DNA of 64,000 nt. Source: Terrirubrum flagellatum (GTDB lineage: Bacteria > Pseudomonadota > Alphaproteobacteria > Rhizobiales > Beijerinckiaceae). Positions within the stretch are counted from its first letter, which is position 1; every line of letters starts with the position of its first letter. A program made the translations under genes and the position numbers. The stretch lies in the NCBI RefSeq assembly GCF_022059845.1, contig NZ_CP091851.1, positions 5,073,501 to 5,137,500 of the forward strand. Reading direction: 5' to 3'. Shown piece by piece: positions 1-9,162 of this stretch. Below the pieces are notes generated by a model that made no database searches, was not told where the DNA came from, and was given only the letters and a program-made list of their open reading frames with translations.

Positions 1-737
1 TTGTCGCCATGCCAGCTCGCCTCGACGATCGCAGCCTGATGGCCGCCGAGCGCCAGCGCGGTCGAGAGGCCGGCGGCGGTCGCGCTGGTGTGGATCACAA
101 CATCAGCTTCGCCTTGCGCCGCATCTGGCGTTGCGAAGCGCGCGCCGAAGCCTTCGGCGATCGGACGCCGGTCTGTCGCGTGATCGACGACCAGCACTTC
201 CGCGCCGGGCAGTCGCGCTGCGAGAAACGCGACGAGAAGTCCGACCGCGCCGGCGCCGACGATCGCGATCCGGTCGCCGGCCGAGGCGCCGGAATCCCAG
301 ATCACGTTGAGCGCTGTCTCCATGTTGGCGGAGAGGATGGCGCGGCGCGGCGGCAAGCCATCTGGCAGCGCAGCGGCCATGCAGGCCTGCGCGACAAACG
401 CCTCCTGATGGGGATGGAGCACGAAAGCCAGGCGGCCCGTGAGGTCAGGCGCGCCGCCGGTGATTTCGCCCACGGCGCAGTAGCCGTATTTCACGGGGTA
501 GGGGAACGCGCCGCCCATATGGGGGCCGCGCATGCGCTCCCATTCGCATTCCGGCACGCGGCCATCGAACATCAATCGCTCGGTGCCGCGCGAGAGCCCG
601 GACCAGAGGGCGCGCACGGCGACCTCGTCGGGTCCCGGCGCCGGCACGGGCTCCGGCCGCAACTCGGCGCGCCCGGGCGCGACGGTCCAGAGCGCACGCG
701 CCGCGTCAGGCGGGGATTTGGTCTGATCCACACTCAT
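1..737 (-). CDS. Zinc-type alcohol dehydrogenase-like oxidoreductase (partial, C-terminus outside window)
   Basis: This is an open minus-strand frame starting at ATG 737 (MSVDQTKS...) that runs off the window edge without a stop, giving about 245 residues. The N-terminal part contains SRGTERLMFDGRVPE, and a Rossmann glycine motif, IVGAGAVGLL, follows near residue 165. This order (GroES-like fold, then nucleotide-binding fold) fits the medium-chain dehydrogenase superfamily. The GHE zinc-ligand motif of classical alcohol dehydrogenases is not visible, so it resembles the BchC-like, possibly metal-free branch. The substrate is unknown. It is divergent from the glucosyltransferase gene, with about 20 bp between starts. 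The family call is fairly secure; the function is not. Confidence 0.75.
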   Translation of the reverse strand, partial: MSVDQTKSPPDAARALWTVAPGRAELRPEPVPAPGPDEVAVRALWSGLSRGTERLMFDGRVPECEWERMRGPHMGGAFPYPVKYGYCAVGEITGGAPDLTGRLAFVLHPHQEAFVAQACMAAALPDGLPPRRAILSANMETALNVIWDSGASAGDRIAIVGAGAVGLLVAFLAARLPGAEVLVVDHATDRRPIAEGFGARFATPDAAQGEADVVIHTSATAAGLSTALALGGHQAAIVEASWHGD

Positions 738-757
738 CTTCTGTTCAGGCAGGGCCG

Positions 758-2584
758 TTGATAGAGAGCGCTGGTTGCGCGTCCATCGAGCTTCCCGTGG
801 CCCATACACCATTGACGCCTGCCGGAATCCAGCCCGCCGGCGAGCTGTTCCGGCGTCGCGCGCTCGTCGCCGGTCTCAATGTCGCGACCTACGCCGTGAT
901 GATGGCGGGAATGGCGGTCCTGCTCGGGGCCGGCGGCTGGACCGCGACCGATGTCGTCATCTTCATCTGTTTCGGCGTCGGCCTGCCCTGGTCCGTGCTC
1001 GGCTTCTGGAACGCGCTGATCGGCCTCTGGCTGCTGCATGGCGCGAAGGACGGCTTTGCCGAGGTCGCTCCCTTCGCGGCGGCAGGCGATGCAGCCGAGC
1101 CAATCCGGGTCAAGACAGCCGTGCTGATGACGCTCCGCAACGAGGATCCCTCGCGCGCCTTCGCCCGCCTGCGCGCCGTGAAGGAAAGCCTCGACGCGAC
1201 GGGCGAGGGGCAATGGTTCTCCTATTTCATCCTCAGCGACACCAACCGGCTCGACATCGAGCTGCGCGAGGATGAGGCCGTTGCGGCGTGGAAGCGCGAA
1301 GCCGGCGTCGACGCCGCGCGCATCCATTATCGCCGGCGCCTCACCAATGAAGGCTTCAAGGCCGGCAATGTCCGTGATTTCTGCGAGCAACGGGGCGGCG
1401 ACTACGAGTTGATGCTGCCGCTTGATGCGGATTCGCTCATGTCCGGCGCGGCGATCCTGCGCCTTGCGCGCATCATGCAGGCCTATCCCCGACTCGGCAT
1501 CCTGCAGAGCCTCGTCGTCGGCATGCCGTCCTCGTCGGCCTTCGCGCGGATCTTCCAGTTCGGCATGCGTCACGGCATGCGCGCCTACACCATGGGCAGC
1601 GCGTGGTGGACGGGCGATTGCGGGCCCTTCTGGGGCCACAACGCCATGGTGCGCATCGCGCCATTCCGCGAGTTCTGCGAACTTCCCGTGTTGGCTGGCG
1701 GGCCGCCGCTTGGCGGCCATGTCATGTCGCATGACCAGGTCGAGGCGACGCTGATGCGCCGCGCCGGATACGAGGCGCGTGTGCTGCCGCTGGAGGACGG
1801 AAGCTGGGAAGAGAATCCGCCGACGATTCTCGAATTCGTTCGCCGTGACCTGCGCTGGTGCCTCGGCAATCTGCAATATCTCAAGTTGCTCGATATTCCC
1901 GGTCTCAAGCCGATGAGCCGTTTCCAACTCGTCTGGGCGATCCTGATGTTCCTGGGCGTGCCGGCCTTCACGCTGATGATCGCGCTTTCGCCCATCAAGG
2001 CGATCGAGGACCGCAACATCGCGGACTATCCCGCGGGCCTTGCGATGACTCTCTACGGCCTGTTCTTCCTGATGTATCTCATGCCGAAACTCGCGGGCTT
2101 TCTCGATATCCTGCTCACGCGCGGCGGCGTTGCGCGCTATGGCGGAGCGGCGCGCTTTCTCGCGGGCGTCGTGACGGAACTGCTGTTCTCGTTCCTGCAG
2201 GGCGCCGTCTCCACCTTCCGCACGACGCTCTTCATGATCGGCCTTGTGTTCGGCCGCTCGGAGATTTCGTGGGGCGGGCAGGCGCGCGATGCGCATGGCG
2301 TGTCGCTGCGGACCGCCTTCGCGGGTCTGTGGCCGCAGCTTTTCTTCGGCCTCGTGATCTGCGGTTCGCTTCTCGCGCTGTCGCCTGCGCTGCTGATCTG
2401 GTCGCTACCGTTGACCGCCGGCTATCTCCTCGCGATTCCCTTTGCGATGATCACAGCGTCTCCCGAACTTGGCGCGCGCCTGGAACAGCTCGGGCTTTGC
2501 GCGATTCCTGAAGAGATCGCCACGCCTGATGAAGTGCGCGCGGTGCGCGTCGCGCCGGCTGCGCAGGCGCAAGCGGCGGCCTGA
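758..2584 (+). CDS. opgH: Glucans biosynthesis glucosyltransferase (OpgH/MdoH family)
   Basis: This is an inner-membrane family-2 glycosyltransferase of about 608 residues, expected to polymerise the glucose backbone of osmoregulated periplasmic glucans from UDP-glucose. Two hydrophobic segments lie near residues 38-90. The cytoplasmic catalytic domain follows, with LPLDADS near residue 220, EDGSWEENPP near 350 and the QxxRW-type motif RRDLRWCLGN near 363. Several membrane spans fill residues 385-600. The start at 758 is TTG; a GTG at 797 in the same frame (VAHTPLTPAG) is an equally plausible start. No opgG is adjacent; an FkbM methyltransferase gene follows after 5 bp and is probably co-transcribed. 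Confidence 0.88.
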   Translation: MIESAGCASIELPVAHTPLTPAGIQPAGELFRRRALVAGLNVATYAVMMAGMAVLLGAGGWTATDVVIFICFGVGLPWSVLGFWNALIGLWLLHGAKDGFAEVAPFAAAGDAAEPIRVKTAVLMTLRNEDPSRAFARLRAVKESLDATGEGQWFSYFILSDTNRLDIELREDEAVAAWKREAGVDAARIHYRRRLTNEGFKAGNVRDFCEQRGGDYELMLPLDADSLMSGAAILRLARIMQAYPRLGILQSLVVGMPSSSAFARIFQFGMRHGMRAYTMGSAWWTGDCGPFWGHNAMVRIAPFREFCELPVLAGGPPLGGHVMSHDQVEATLMRRAGYEARVLPLEDGSWEENPPTILEFVRRDLRWCLGNLQYLKLLDIPGLKPMSRFQLVWAILMFLGVPAFTLMIALSPIKAIEDRNIADYPAGLAMTLYGLFFLMYLMPKLAGFLDILLTRGGVARYGGAARFLAGVVTELLFSFLQGAVSTFRTTLFMIGLVFGRSEISWGGQARDAHGVSLRTAFAGLWPQLFFGLVICGSLLALSPALLIWSLPLTAGYLLAIPFAMITASPELGARLEQLGLCAIPEEIATPDEVRAVRVAPAAQAQAAA

Positions 2585-2589
2585 TCTCG

Positions 2590-3336
2590 ATGCAGCCGCG
2601 TTGGCGGTCTGTCGCCCGGTCGCTGCGCGTCTATCACGGCGACAAGCCGCGCAATGAGGCGATGGATCGGCTCTATGCGCGCTTTTTGAAAGCAGGCGAT
2701 CTCGCCTTCGATATCGGCAGCCATGTCGGCGATCGCATTTCGAGTTTTCGCCGGCTTGGCGCGCGCGTCGTCGCGCTGGAGCCGCAGCCGCTGCCGGCGC
2801 GCGCGATCCGCCTCATCCATGGCCGCGACGCAGAAGTGACGCTGATCGAAGCCGCGTGCGGCGATCGCGAAGGCGAGATCGCGCTGCGCATCAACAGCGC
2901 CAATCCCACAGTCTCCACCGCGGCGTCCGCCTTCATTCACGCGGCCGACGGCGCGATCGGATGGGAAGGGCAGTGCTGGGACGAAGAGCGCGTCGTGCCG
3001 ATGACGACGCTCGATGCGTTGATCGCGCGTCATGGCGAGCCGCAATTTGCGAAGATCGACGTCGAGGGATTCGAGGCCAGCGTGCTCGACGGCCTGTCGC
3101 GGCCGCTGCGCGCGCTTTCGTTCGAGTTCACGACGATCCAGCGCGACGTCGCTTTCGCCTGCCTCGATCGTCTCGCAAAACTCGGGAAATACCGTTTCAA
3201 TCTCGCGCTCGGCGAGAGCCAGATCCTGATGCGTGAGGATTGGGCTTCGGGCGCGGAGATGGCCGACATCATCGCGAATTTGCCCCATGAGGCGAATTCG
3301 GGCGATGTGTATGCGGCGCTGAATCTTTCAAGTTAA
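2590..3336 (+). CDS. FkbM family methyltransferase
   Basis: This is a SAM-dependent methyltransferase of 248 residues. DIGSHVGD at residues 41-48 is the SAM-binding loop, VVALEPQP follows as the acidic beta-2 end, and KIDVEGFE near residue 155 is the characteristic FkbM motif. Family members O-methylate sugars or small molecules. Its position 5 bp downstream of opgH suggests translational coupling and a role in decorating a glucan or related surface sugar, which is inference. A palindromic repeat begins directly after the stop codon. Confidence 0.85.
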   Translation: MQPRWRSVARSLRVYHGDKPRNEAMDRLYARFLKAGDLAFDIGSHVGDRISSFRRLGARVVALEPQPLPARAIRLIHGRDAEVTLIEAACGDREGEIALRINSANPTVSTAASAFIHAADGAIGWEGQCWDEERVVPMTTLDALIARHGEPQFAKIDVEGFEASVLDGLSRPLRALSFEFTTIQRDVAFACLDRLAKLGKYRFNLALGESQILMREDWASGAEMADIIANLPHEANSGDVYAALNLSS

Positions 3337-3337
3337 T

Positions 3338-3446
3338 GTCATCCCGGGGCGTCGCGGAGCGACGAGCCCGGGACCCAGACCATTGCCGCCGCGTCGCTAT
3401 TTTTCGGGGTCTGGGCTCTTCGTGTTTCGCGAAGCCCCGGAATGAC
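3338..3446. repeat. Dispersed palindromic repeat, copy A
   Basis: This 109-bp element has terminal inverted repeats: GTCATCCCGGGGC at the left and GCCCCGGAATGAC at the right, 12 of 13 positions complementary. A second internal pair (GGACCCAGACC / GGGTCTGGGCTC) would fold into an inner stem. It begins right after the FkbM stop. Copies B (3781-3889) and C (4882-4981) share the ends. Confidence 0.85.
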
Positions 3447-3468
3447 GACCTGAGCGGGGCATTGAATT

Positions 3469-3759
3469 GTGAAAACGTTCTACGTCTACATTCTCGCGTC
3501 GAAGCGAAATGGCACGTTGTATGTGGGCGTTACGAGCGATCTTGAAGGGCGCGTGTGGGATCACAAGCAAAAGACCCGCAAAGGATTCACCTCAAAATAC
3601 AATGTGGACAAGCTTGTCTGGTATGAAGAGTATCCGACCGCCGACGAAGCCATCGATCGCGAGAAAGACATCAAGAAATGGAAGCGCGCATGGAAATTGA
3701 GATTGATCGAGGAGATGAATCCGGATTGGCGCGATCTGTACGAAGAATTGCCCATGTAG
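3469..3759 (+). CDS. GIY-YIG nuclease domain protein
   Basis: This is a small single-domain protein of 96 residues starting at GTG 3469 (MKTFYVYILAS). It shows the GIY-YIG signature as YVYIL near residue 5 and LYVGVT near residue 17, the downstream R of GRVWDHK, and a conserved glutamate in DREKDIKKWKR. Such stand-alone UvrC-like proteins (COG2827) are common in bacteria and may be nucleases, but their role is unestablished. It lies between repeat copies A and B, an arrangement that may reflect recombination at the repeats. The codon use is less GC-biased than in its neighbours. Confidence 0.85.
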   Translation: MKTFYVYILASKRNGTLYVGVTSDLEGRVWDHKQKTRKGFTSKYNVDKLVWYEEYPTADEAIDREKDIKKWKRAWKLRLIEEMNPDWRDLYEELPM

Positions 3760-3780
3760 CGCTGCATTCTTCCGGTCTCC

Positions 3781-3889
3781 GTCATTTCGGGATCGCGTGC
3801 AACGCGGAGCCTGGAATCCGGAAAATGCTCGTGCGACTGCGCGTTCTCCTGGGTTCCGGGTTCTTCGCTTCGCGAAGCCCCGGAATGAC
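3781..3889. repeat. Dispersed palindromic repeat, copy B
   Basis: This second copy is also 109 bp, with ends GTCATTTCGGG and CCCCGGAATGAC and the shared core CTTCGCGAAGCCCCGGAATG. The ATG within its right end (3885-3887) is in frame with the following secreted-protein gene and is that gene's best start codon. Confidence 0.8.
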
Positions 3890-4856
3890 GAGCTGGTTTG
3901 GAAGTCGCGCTTTGACGGTCTCGCTGGCGCTGGTCGCGATGATTGCGCCATCCCGCGCCCAGCAATCGCCGCCGCGGCCGCGCCCGCCCGGCATCGCCGT
4001 TGATGTCGCGAACCAGTCGGAGCCGCAGCTCTGCGCCGAGAAGGACAATGTCTCGATCCTGTTCACGTCGCCCGAGGCGCGGCGTTTCACGATCGAGGCG
4101 GCGCATCCGAATTACATCAACACTTTGCAGCGGGACAATTGGGACGCCGACTGGACCAATTGCGATATGACCGGCGATCCTTCCTTTCCCGCCCAGCCGC
4201 GCAAGATCACCTTCTATGAATCGATCGATCTCTGGCTCGTCGGCTACACCTTCCCGAGCTTCTGGCGGAAGAACGACGTGCCGGTGCGCGTCGGCGATCG
4301 CGTCGAGCATGGGCTGCATCTCGTGCAGGTCTGGATGCTGACCAAGGATCGTTCGGAAGAAGTGCTCGTCGTTTATCCGCCAGACGGCTACTGGCGCGCG
4401 CGGCCTTTGCCGCCGCAACATCTGCGCTGGTCGGCCTATGGCAGCTCGTTCGTCGTCGGCCCGATCGAGCAGGATTCGGGGCGGCCTGTGGTCAATCTCA
4501 AGGAGATCGCGTTCGATCCCAAGACGAAGACCTTCACCATGACCTATGCGGACGGATCGACGGGAACGCTGAAGATGGCGACAATCGACGACAATCGCAT
4601 GGTGCTCGAAGTCGAGCTGAGCAAGGCTGTTTCAGGCGGCAAGCCATTCGGCTTGCTGCGCTCGATGTATGTCACGGAGTTCAACGCGGATGTCGCACGC
4701 ATCGCGGTGAAGGAGCCGACGGCGAAGAGCTGGCGCGAGGAGAACATCATGGCGTTCGGCAAGGCGCATGCGACCGATGTGTGGACGGGGCGCCTCGTTC
4801 CCTCGCGGCACAACACCAGCGCGCCTGATATGGTGTTCCATCATTTCGGGAAGTGA
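3885..4856 (+). CDS. Hypothetical secreted protein
   Basis: The product is 323 residues. From ATG 3885 the N-terminus MTSWFGSRALTVSLALVAMI is a good signal peptide with likely cleavage after PSRAQ. The mature part is soluble, with paired cysteines (QLCAEKD and NCDMTGD) and the phrase ESIDLWLVGYTFPSFWRKND. No family is recognised. The frame is open upstream to 3678, but that extension runs through the repeat and would bury the signal peptide. The chosen start lies inside repeat copy B, so the repeat seems to have supplied the translation start. Role unknown; the periplasmic location is inferred. Confidence 0.65.
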   Translation: MTSWFGSRALTVSLALVAMIAPSRAQQSPPRPRPPGIAVDVANQSEPQLCAEKDNVSILFTSPEARRFTIEAAHPNYINTLQRDNWDADWTNCDMTGDPSFPAQPRKITFYESIDLWLVGYTFPSFWRKNDVPVRVGDRVEHGLHLVQVWMLTKDRSEEVLVVYPPDGYWRARPLPPQHLRWSAYGSSFVVGPIEQDSGRPVVNLKEIAFDPKTKTFTMTYADGSTGTLKMATIDDNRMVLEVELSKAVSGGKPFGLLRSMYVTEFNADVARIAVKEPTAKSWREENIMAFGKAHATDVWTGRLVPSRHNTSAPDMVFHHFGK

Positions 4857-4881
4857 TGGCGCTGCGCGCGTTCCTAAGTTT

Positions 4882-4981
4882 GTCATTCCGGGGCGCGCCG
4901 TAGGCGCGAGCCCGGAATCCAAAAATCGAGAAGCTGCACAGTGGATCCCGGGCTCGCCGCTTCGCGGCGCCCCGGGATGAC
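4882..4981. repeat. Dispersed palindromic repeat, copy C
   Basis: This 100-bp element has ends GTCATTCCGGGGC (4882-4894) and GCCCCGGGATGAC (4969-4981). It sits between the convergent ends of the secreted-protein gene and smc, and shares its termini with copies A and B while the centre differs. Confidence 0.82.
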
Positions 4982-5000
4982 GGTTGAAAGAAAGAGCGCT

Positions 5001-8000
5001 TTATTCCGCCGCCTGGATGACCCGCTCTGCGGTCTGCAGATCAACCGAGACGAGCTGCGACACCCCGCGCTCGGCCATGGTGACGCCGAACAGGCGGTCC
5101 ATGCGCGCCATCGTGATCGGATTATGCGTAATGACGATGAAGCGCGTGTCGGTCTTCGACGCCATGTCCGCGAGCAGATCGCAATAGCGCTCGACGTTCG
5201 CGTCATCGAGCGGCGCGTCGACTTCGTCGAGCACGCAGATCGGCGACGGGTTGGTCAGGAACACCGCAAAGATCAGCGCGGTCGCCGTCAGCGCCTGCTC
5301 GCCGCCCGAGAGCAGCGTCATCACCTGCGGCTTCTTGCCCGGCGGCCGCGCGATGATCTCAAGGCCGGCTTCCAGCGGATCATCTGATTCGATCAACTGC
5401 AATTCCGCCGCGCCGCCGCCGAACAGCAGCGTGAACAGCTCCTTGAAATGATTATTCACAGTGTCGAAGGAGCCGAGCAGACGCTCGCGGCCTTCCTTGT
5501 TGAGGCTCTGGATCGCCGTGCGCAGCTTCTTGATCGCTTCGGTGAGATCGTCGCGCTCGCTGATCAGGCTGTCCTTCTTCGCAGTCGATTCCTCGAGCTC
5601 GACATCGGCGCGCAGATTGACCGCGCCAAGGCGCTCGCGCTCCGCCTTCATCGAAGACAATTTGCGCTCGACGTCGGAAATTGCGGGCAGGTCCGCGCCG
5701 GGTTCGATCCCCGCCATGGCCGGCAGCGCGTCCGGCGTCGTCTCCAGCGTTTCGGTGATGGCGTGTTCGGTGTCGGCGAGCTTCGTGGTCGCGGCGTCGA
5801 GGCGCGCTTCGGCGCGGGCCTTGGCCTCGCGCGCCTCCGACATGGCCGCGAGCGCCTCGCGCGCGGCGCGATCAGCGTCGACCTGCGAGGTCTCGGCCTG
5901 CACCAGTGCGTCGGCGGCTTCCTTGCGCTTCGCCTCGGCCCCTTCGATCTCGTGGACGACCGCGCGGCGCTTGATGACGAGCTGGCCGGGGACCTCGTCG
6001 AGCTGTTCCTTCTCGGCGCGAGCGGCGGCGATGCGCGCTTCGAACTCGTCGATCTGCACCGCGGCGCGTTCGCGGCGGCTCGCCCAGCCTTCGCGATCCG
6101 CGGTGATAGCCGCGCGTCGCCTCGCGCGCGCTTCCGCTTCGCGCGTGAGAGCCACAGCATTGGCGCGGGCCTCGCCGAGCGCGGCGCGGGCCTCGGAGAC
6201 GCCGGCGCGGCGGAGCGACAGCTCCTGCTCCATCTCAGGCGTCACCAGCAGCGTTTCGGTCGCCGCCTTCGCCTCGACCAGACGGCCTTCGGCTTCCGCA
6301 AGACTCGCCTCGACGCGGGCTTTGCCTTCGCCCAGCGCCGAGGTCTTCGCGGCGACGTCGGCGCGGCGGCGCTCGGCTGCGGCGGCGCGCGAGCGGGCGG
6401 CGTCGAGCGCGGCGCGGGCCTGACGGGAGATGTTGTTGGCTTCGCCTTCCGACTGGGCGCCGGCGCGGACGGCTTGAATCGTGGTTTCGAGTTCAGCGCG
6501 GGCGGCTTCGGCCGCTGTGCGCGCGGTTTCGGCCTCTGCTTCGAGATCGGAGAGACGGTTCTTCTCGGCCAGCCGACGGGCGGCCGGGGTCGGCGCTTCG
6601 GCCGCGGTCGTCAGGCCATCCCAGCGCCAGAGATCGCCTTCGACCGAGACCAGCCGCTGGCCGGGCTTCAGCAGGGCGCGGAGGCGGGCGCCGTCGACGC
6701 GGCGGACGACGCCGATCTGGCGCAGGCGGCGCTGCAGGACGGCGGGCGCCTGGGCGAAATCGGTCAGCGGCCGCGCGCCCTCGGGCAGCGCTGGATCGCC
6801 CTCAGACGCCCCTGGAGCGGCCCAATGGGCGGGGGCTGATTCCTCCAGCGAGGCGTCCAAATCGTCGCCCAGCGCGGCTCCCAGGGCCGTCTCATAGCCT
6901 TTGGCGACGGAGATCGACTCGACGACCGGCGGCCAGAGATCGCCGCCGGCTCCGGCGAGCAATTTCTTCAGCGTGGCGACCTCGGTTTCGAGGCGCTGGG
7001 CCTTGCGGTCGGCGTCGGAGGCGGGCTGGCGCAGCCGGCTTTCGGCTTCGCGGGCCGAAGCAAGAGTAGCGCGGGCGGCTTCGAGCCGGCCATCGGCTTC
7101 CTCGGCGGCCTCTTCGGCCGCGGCGAACGCCTCGGCGAAAGGCGCGGGGTCAGCGTCAGGGCCGAGGCTTTGGGCGATCGCCTCCAGTTCGCGCAGGATG
7201 CGCTCCTGCTCCTCATGCAGGCGGCGAACGCGGGTTTCCTCTTCGGCGGCGGCGCGCAGGGCGGCGTCGCGGCGAACGGAGATATCGGACACGCGGCGCT
7301 GGATGCCGTCGAGTTCGGCTTCGGCCTCGGCAAGAGCGGCTTCGGTTTCGAGCTGGCGGGCTGCAGCCATTTCGCGGGCTTCGCCGGACCCGTCCTCGTC
7401 GTCGTCCAGGGTGGCGACCTCGGCGTCGAGGCGCTTCAGCGTGGCGACGGCGTCGGCCGCCAGGGCGGTCTCGCGCTCGATGTCGCGCACCAGTTCGGCG
7501 GCGCGCATTTCGAGCTCGGCGGCGCGTTCGCGGGCGCGGCGCTCTTCGGCGTCGATCGTGTCGCGGGCGACGAGGAGGCGCTGCAGCGCGGCGGCGGCGG
7601 CAGCTTCAGATTCGCGCAGGCCCGGCAGCGAGGATGCGGCGATCGCCTGCGCGGTGGCTGCAGCGGCCTGCGCCGCCGTGCGGTCGGCGACGAGGCGCGT
7701 TTCAGCTTCCAGCGAACGCTCTGCCTCGGCGAGTTGAGTCTTCGCTTCGCGATGGGTGAGATAGAAAATCAGCGCTTCGTTGCGCCTGATGTCGGCGGCG
7801 ACGACCTTGTAGCGACTCGCCTGCTTCGCCTGCTTGCCGAGGCTGTCGATCTGGCCCTCGATCTCGCGCAGCACGTCTTCGAGGCGAACGAGATTGTCCT
7901 CGGCCGCTTTCAGGCGAAGCTCGGCTTCGTGGCGGCGAGCGTGCAGGCCGGCGATGCCGGCGGCGTCTTCGAGAATGCGCCGGCGCTGCTGCGGTTTCGC

Positions 8001-8462
8001 GGCGATGATCTCGCCGATTTGGCCCTGCCGCACCATGGCCGGCGAGCGCGACCCTGTGGAGGCGTCGGCGAATAGAAGCTGCACGTCGCGGGCGCGGACT
8101 TCCTTACCGTTGACGCGATAGACCGAGCCTTCCTCGCGCTCGATGCGGCGCGAGACATCGAATCCATCATGCTCGTTGAAGGCGGCCGGCGCGCGCCGAT
8201 CGGAATTGTCGATGGTGAGCGCAACTTCGGCGGCGTTGCGCGCGGGACGCGTGCCCGAACCGGAGAAAATCACATCGTCCATGCCCGACGCGCGCATGGA
8301 CTTGTACGAATTCTCGCCCATGACCCAGCGCATGGCCTCGACAAGGTTCGACTTGCCGCAGCCGTTCGGCCCGACGACGCCGGTCAGGCCGGGCTCAATC
8401 AGGAATTCCGTGGGTTCAACGAAGCTCTTGAACCCGGCAATGCGCAGTTTGGTCAGTTTCAT
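5001..8462 (-). CDS. smc: Chromosome segregation protein SMC
   Basis: This is a structural-maintenance-of-chromosomes ATPase of 1153 residues, the full family length. The N-terminal head carries the P-loop GPNGCGKSN at residues 31-39. Long Ala/Glu/Arg-rich coiled coils flank a hinge near residues 500-640. The C-terminal head has the ABC signature LSGGEQ at 1051 and a Walker B region, CVLDEVDAPLDD. The dimer acts with ScpA/ScpB to organise and segregate the nucleoid; neither partner is in this window. It lies 49 bp downstream of the dsbA-like gene on the same strand. The antisense strand is open over long stretches because of the coiled-coil codon bias, and I do not regard those as genes. Confidence 0.97.
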   Translation of the reverse strand: MKLTKLRIAGFKSFVEPTEFLIEPGLTGVVGPNGCGKSNLVEAMRWVMGENSYKSMRASGMDDVIFSGSGTRPARNAAEVALTIDNSDRRAPAAFNEHDGFDVSRRIEREEGSVYRVNGKEVRARDVQLLFADASTGSRSPAMVRQGQIGEIIAAKPQQRRRILEDAAGIAGLHARRHEAELRLKAAEDNLVRLEDVLREIEGQIDSLGKQAKQASRYKVVAADIRRNEALIFYLTHREAKTQLAEAERSLEAETRLVADRTAAQAAAATAQAIAASSLPGLRESEAAAAAALQRLLVARDTIDAEERRARERAAELEMRAAELVRDIERETALAADAVATLKRLDAEVATLDDDEDGSGEAREMAAARQLETEAALAEAEAELDGIQRRVSDISVRRDAALRAAAEEETRVRRLHEEQERILRELEAIAQSLGPDADPAPFAEAFAAAEEAAEEADGRLEAARATLASAREAESRLRQPASDADRKAQRLETEVATLKKLLAGAGGDLWPPVVESISVAKGYETALGAALGDDLDASLEESAPAHWAAPGASEGDPALPEGARPLTDFAQAPAVLQRRLRQIGVVRRVDGARLRALLKPGQRLVSVEGDLWRWDGLTTAAEAPTPAARRLAEKNRLSDLEAEAETARTAAEAARAELETTIQAVRAGAQSEGEANNISRQARAALDAARSRAAAAERRRADVAAKTSALGEGKARVEASLAEAEGRLVEAKAATETLLVTPEMEQELSLRRAGVSEARAALGEARANAVALTREAEARARRRAAITADREGWASRRERAAVQIDEFEARIAAARAEKEQLDEVPGQLVIKRRAVVHEIEGAEAKRKEAADALVQAETSQVDADRAAREALAAMSEAREAKARAEARLDAATTKLADTEHAITETLETTPDALPAMAGIEPGADLPAISDVERKLSSMKAERERLGAVNLRADVELEESTAKKDSLISERDDLTEAIKKLRTAIQSLNKEGRERLLGSFDTVNNHFKELFTLLFGGGAAELQLIESDDPLEAGLEIIARPPGKKPQVMTLLSGGEQALTATALIFAVFLTNPSPICVLDEVDAPLDDANVERYCDLLADMASKTDTRFIVITHNPITMARMDRLFGVTMAERGVSQLVSVDLQTAERVIQAAE

Positions 8463-8511
8463 CCGCGGACGCCGCCCTGGTCCGGCGACCGTCCGCGTTC
8501 AAATGCGCGAA

Positions 8512-9138
8512 TCAATTGCCGACAATGGGCGACAATATCTTATCGAACTCGTCGATGGACATGGCGCCCGGATACTTATTCCCATTAATGAAGAAGGTCG
8601 GGGTCGCGTCGACCTTGAAGTCGTTCTGACCCTGGTTCTTCACCGCCAGCACACCGTCAAGAAGCTTCTGATCCGTCAAGCATTTCTCGAAACTTTCCTG
8701 TGTGAAACCGGCCTGCTTCACGAGCGCGGCCAGGGCGTCCACAGGTTTCTCGACGAATGCCCAGTTGCGCTGCTGACGGAACAGCAGGTCGATCATCGCC
8801 TCGCGCTTGTCGCCGGAGCAGCGCGCCAGCATGAATCCGCCAGCTGCGAGCGGGTCGAGCGGGAATTCGCGCATGATGAAGCGCACCTTGCCGGTGTCGA
8901 TGTATTTCTTCTTCAGATCCGGCCAGGTGGTTTCGTTGAAATGGGCGCAGTGCGAACAGGTCATCGAGGCGTATTCGATGATCGTCGCCTTGGCATCGGC
9001 GGAGCCCATGACCACGTCAGGCAGATTGCCCGCGGGCTTCATCAGATCCTCGACGCGGACCTGCGCTCGCGCGGAGGTCAGGCTGGCGGCTGTCAGCGGA
9101 AGAGCCGCAAGGGCGGCGGCGAAATGGCGGCGGTCCAT
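8512..9138 (-). CDS. DsbA-family thiol-disulfide oxidoreductase, exported
   Basis: The product is 208 residues with an N-terminal export signal (MDRRHFAAALAALPLTAASL, cleavage near ARAQ). A thioredoxin fold follows with the active site CSHC at residues 61-64 and the cis-proline loop DATPTFFING. This is the DsbA/BdbD-like group found beside smc in Rhizobiales. It would work in the periplasm, oxidising or isomerising protein disulfides. It is followed by smc. A 269-bp MITE-like element ends only 24 bp upstream of its start codon and separates it from dciA, so it may now depend on a promoter inside or near the element. Confidence 0.88.
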   Translation of the reverse strand: MDRRHFAAALAALPLTAASLTSARAQVRVEDLMKPAGNLPDVVMGSADAKATIIEYASMTCSHCAHFNETTWPDLKKKYIDTGKVRFIMREFPLDPLAAGGFMLARCSGDKREAMIDLLFRQQRNWAFVEKPVDALAALVKQAGFTQESFEKCLTDQKLLDGVLAVKNQGQNDFKVDATPTFFINGNKYPGAMSIDEFDKILSPIVGN

Positions 9139-9162
9139 AGGATATCCGTCGGTTGGGCCTTA

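Noticed and set aside
734-2296. A 520-residue minus-strand frame antisense to opgH
   Set aside because: It lacks recognisable motifs, is rich in Arg/His/Gln as expected for a shadow of GC-rich coding DNA, and opgH on the other strand has intact family motifs.
5448-6839. A long plus-strand frame within smc
   Set aside because: It lies wholly antisense to the SMC coiled coil; the composition is repetitive Arg/Gly/Leu and no family resemblance is seen.
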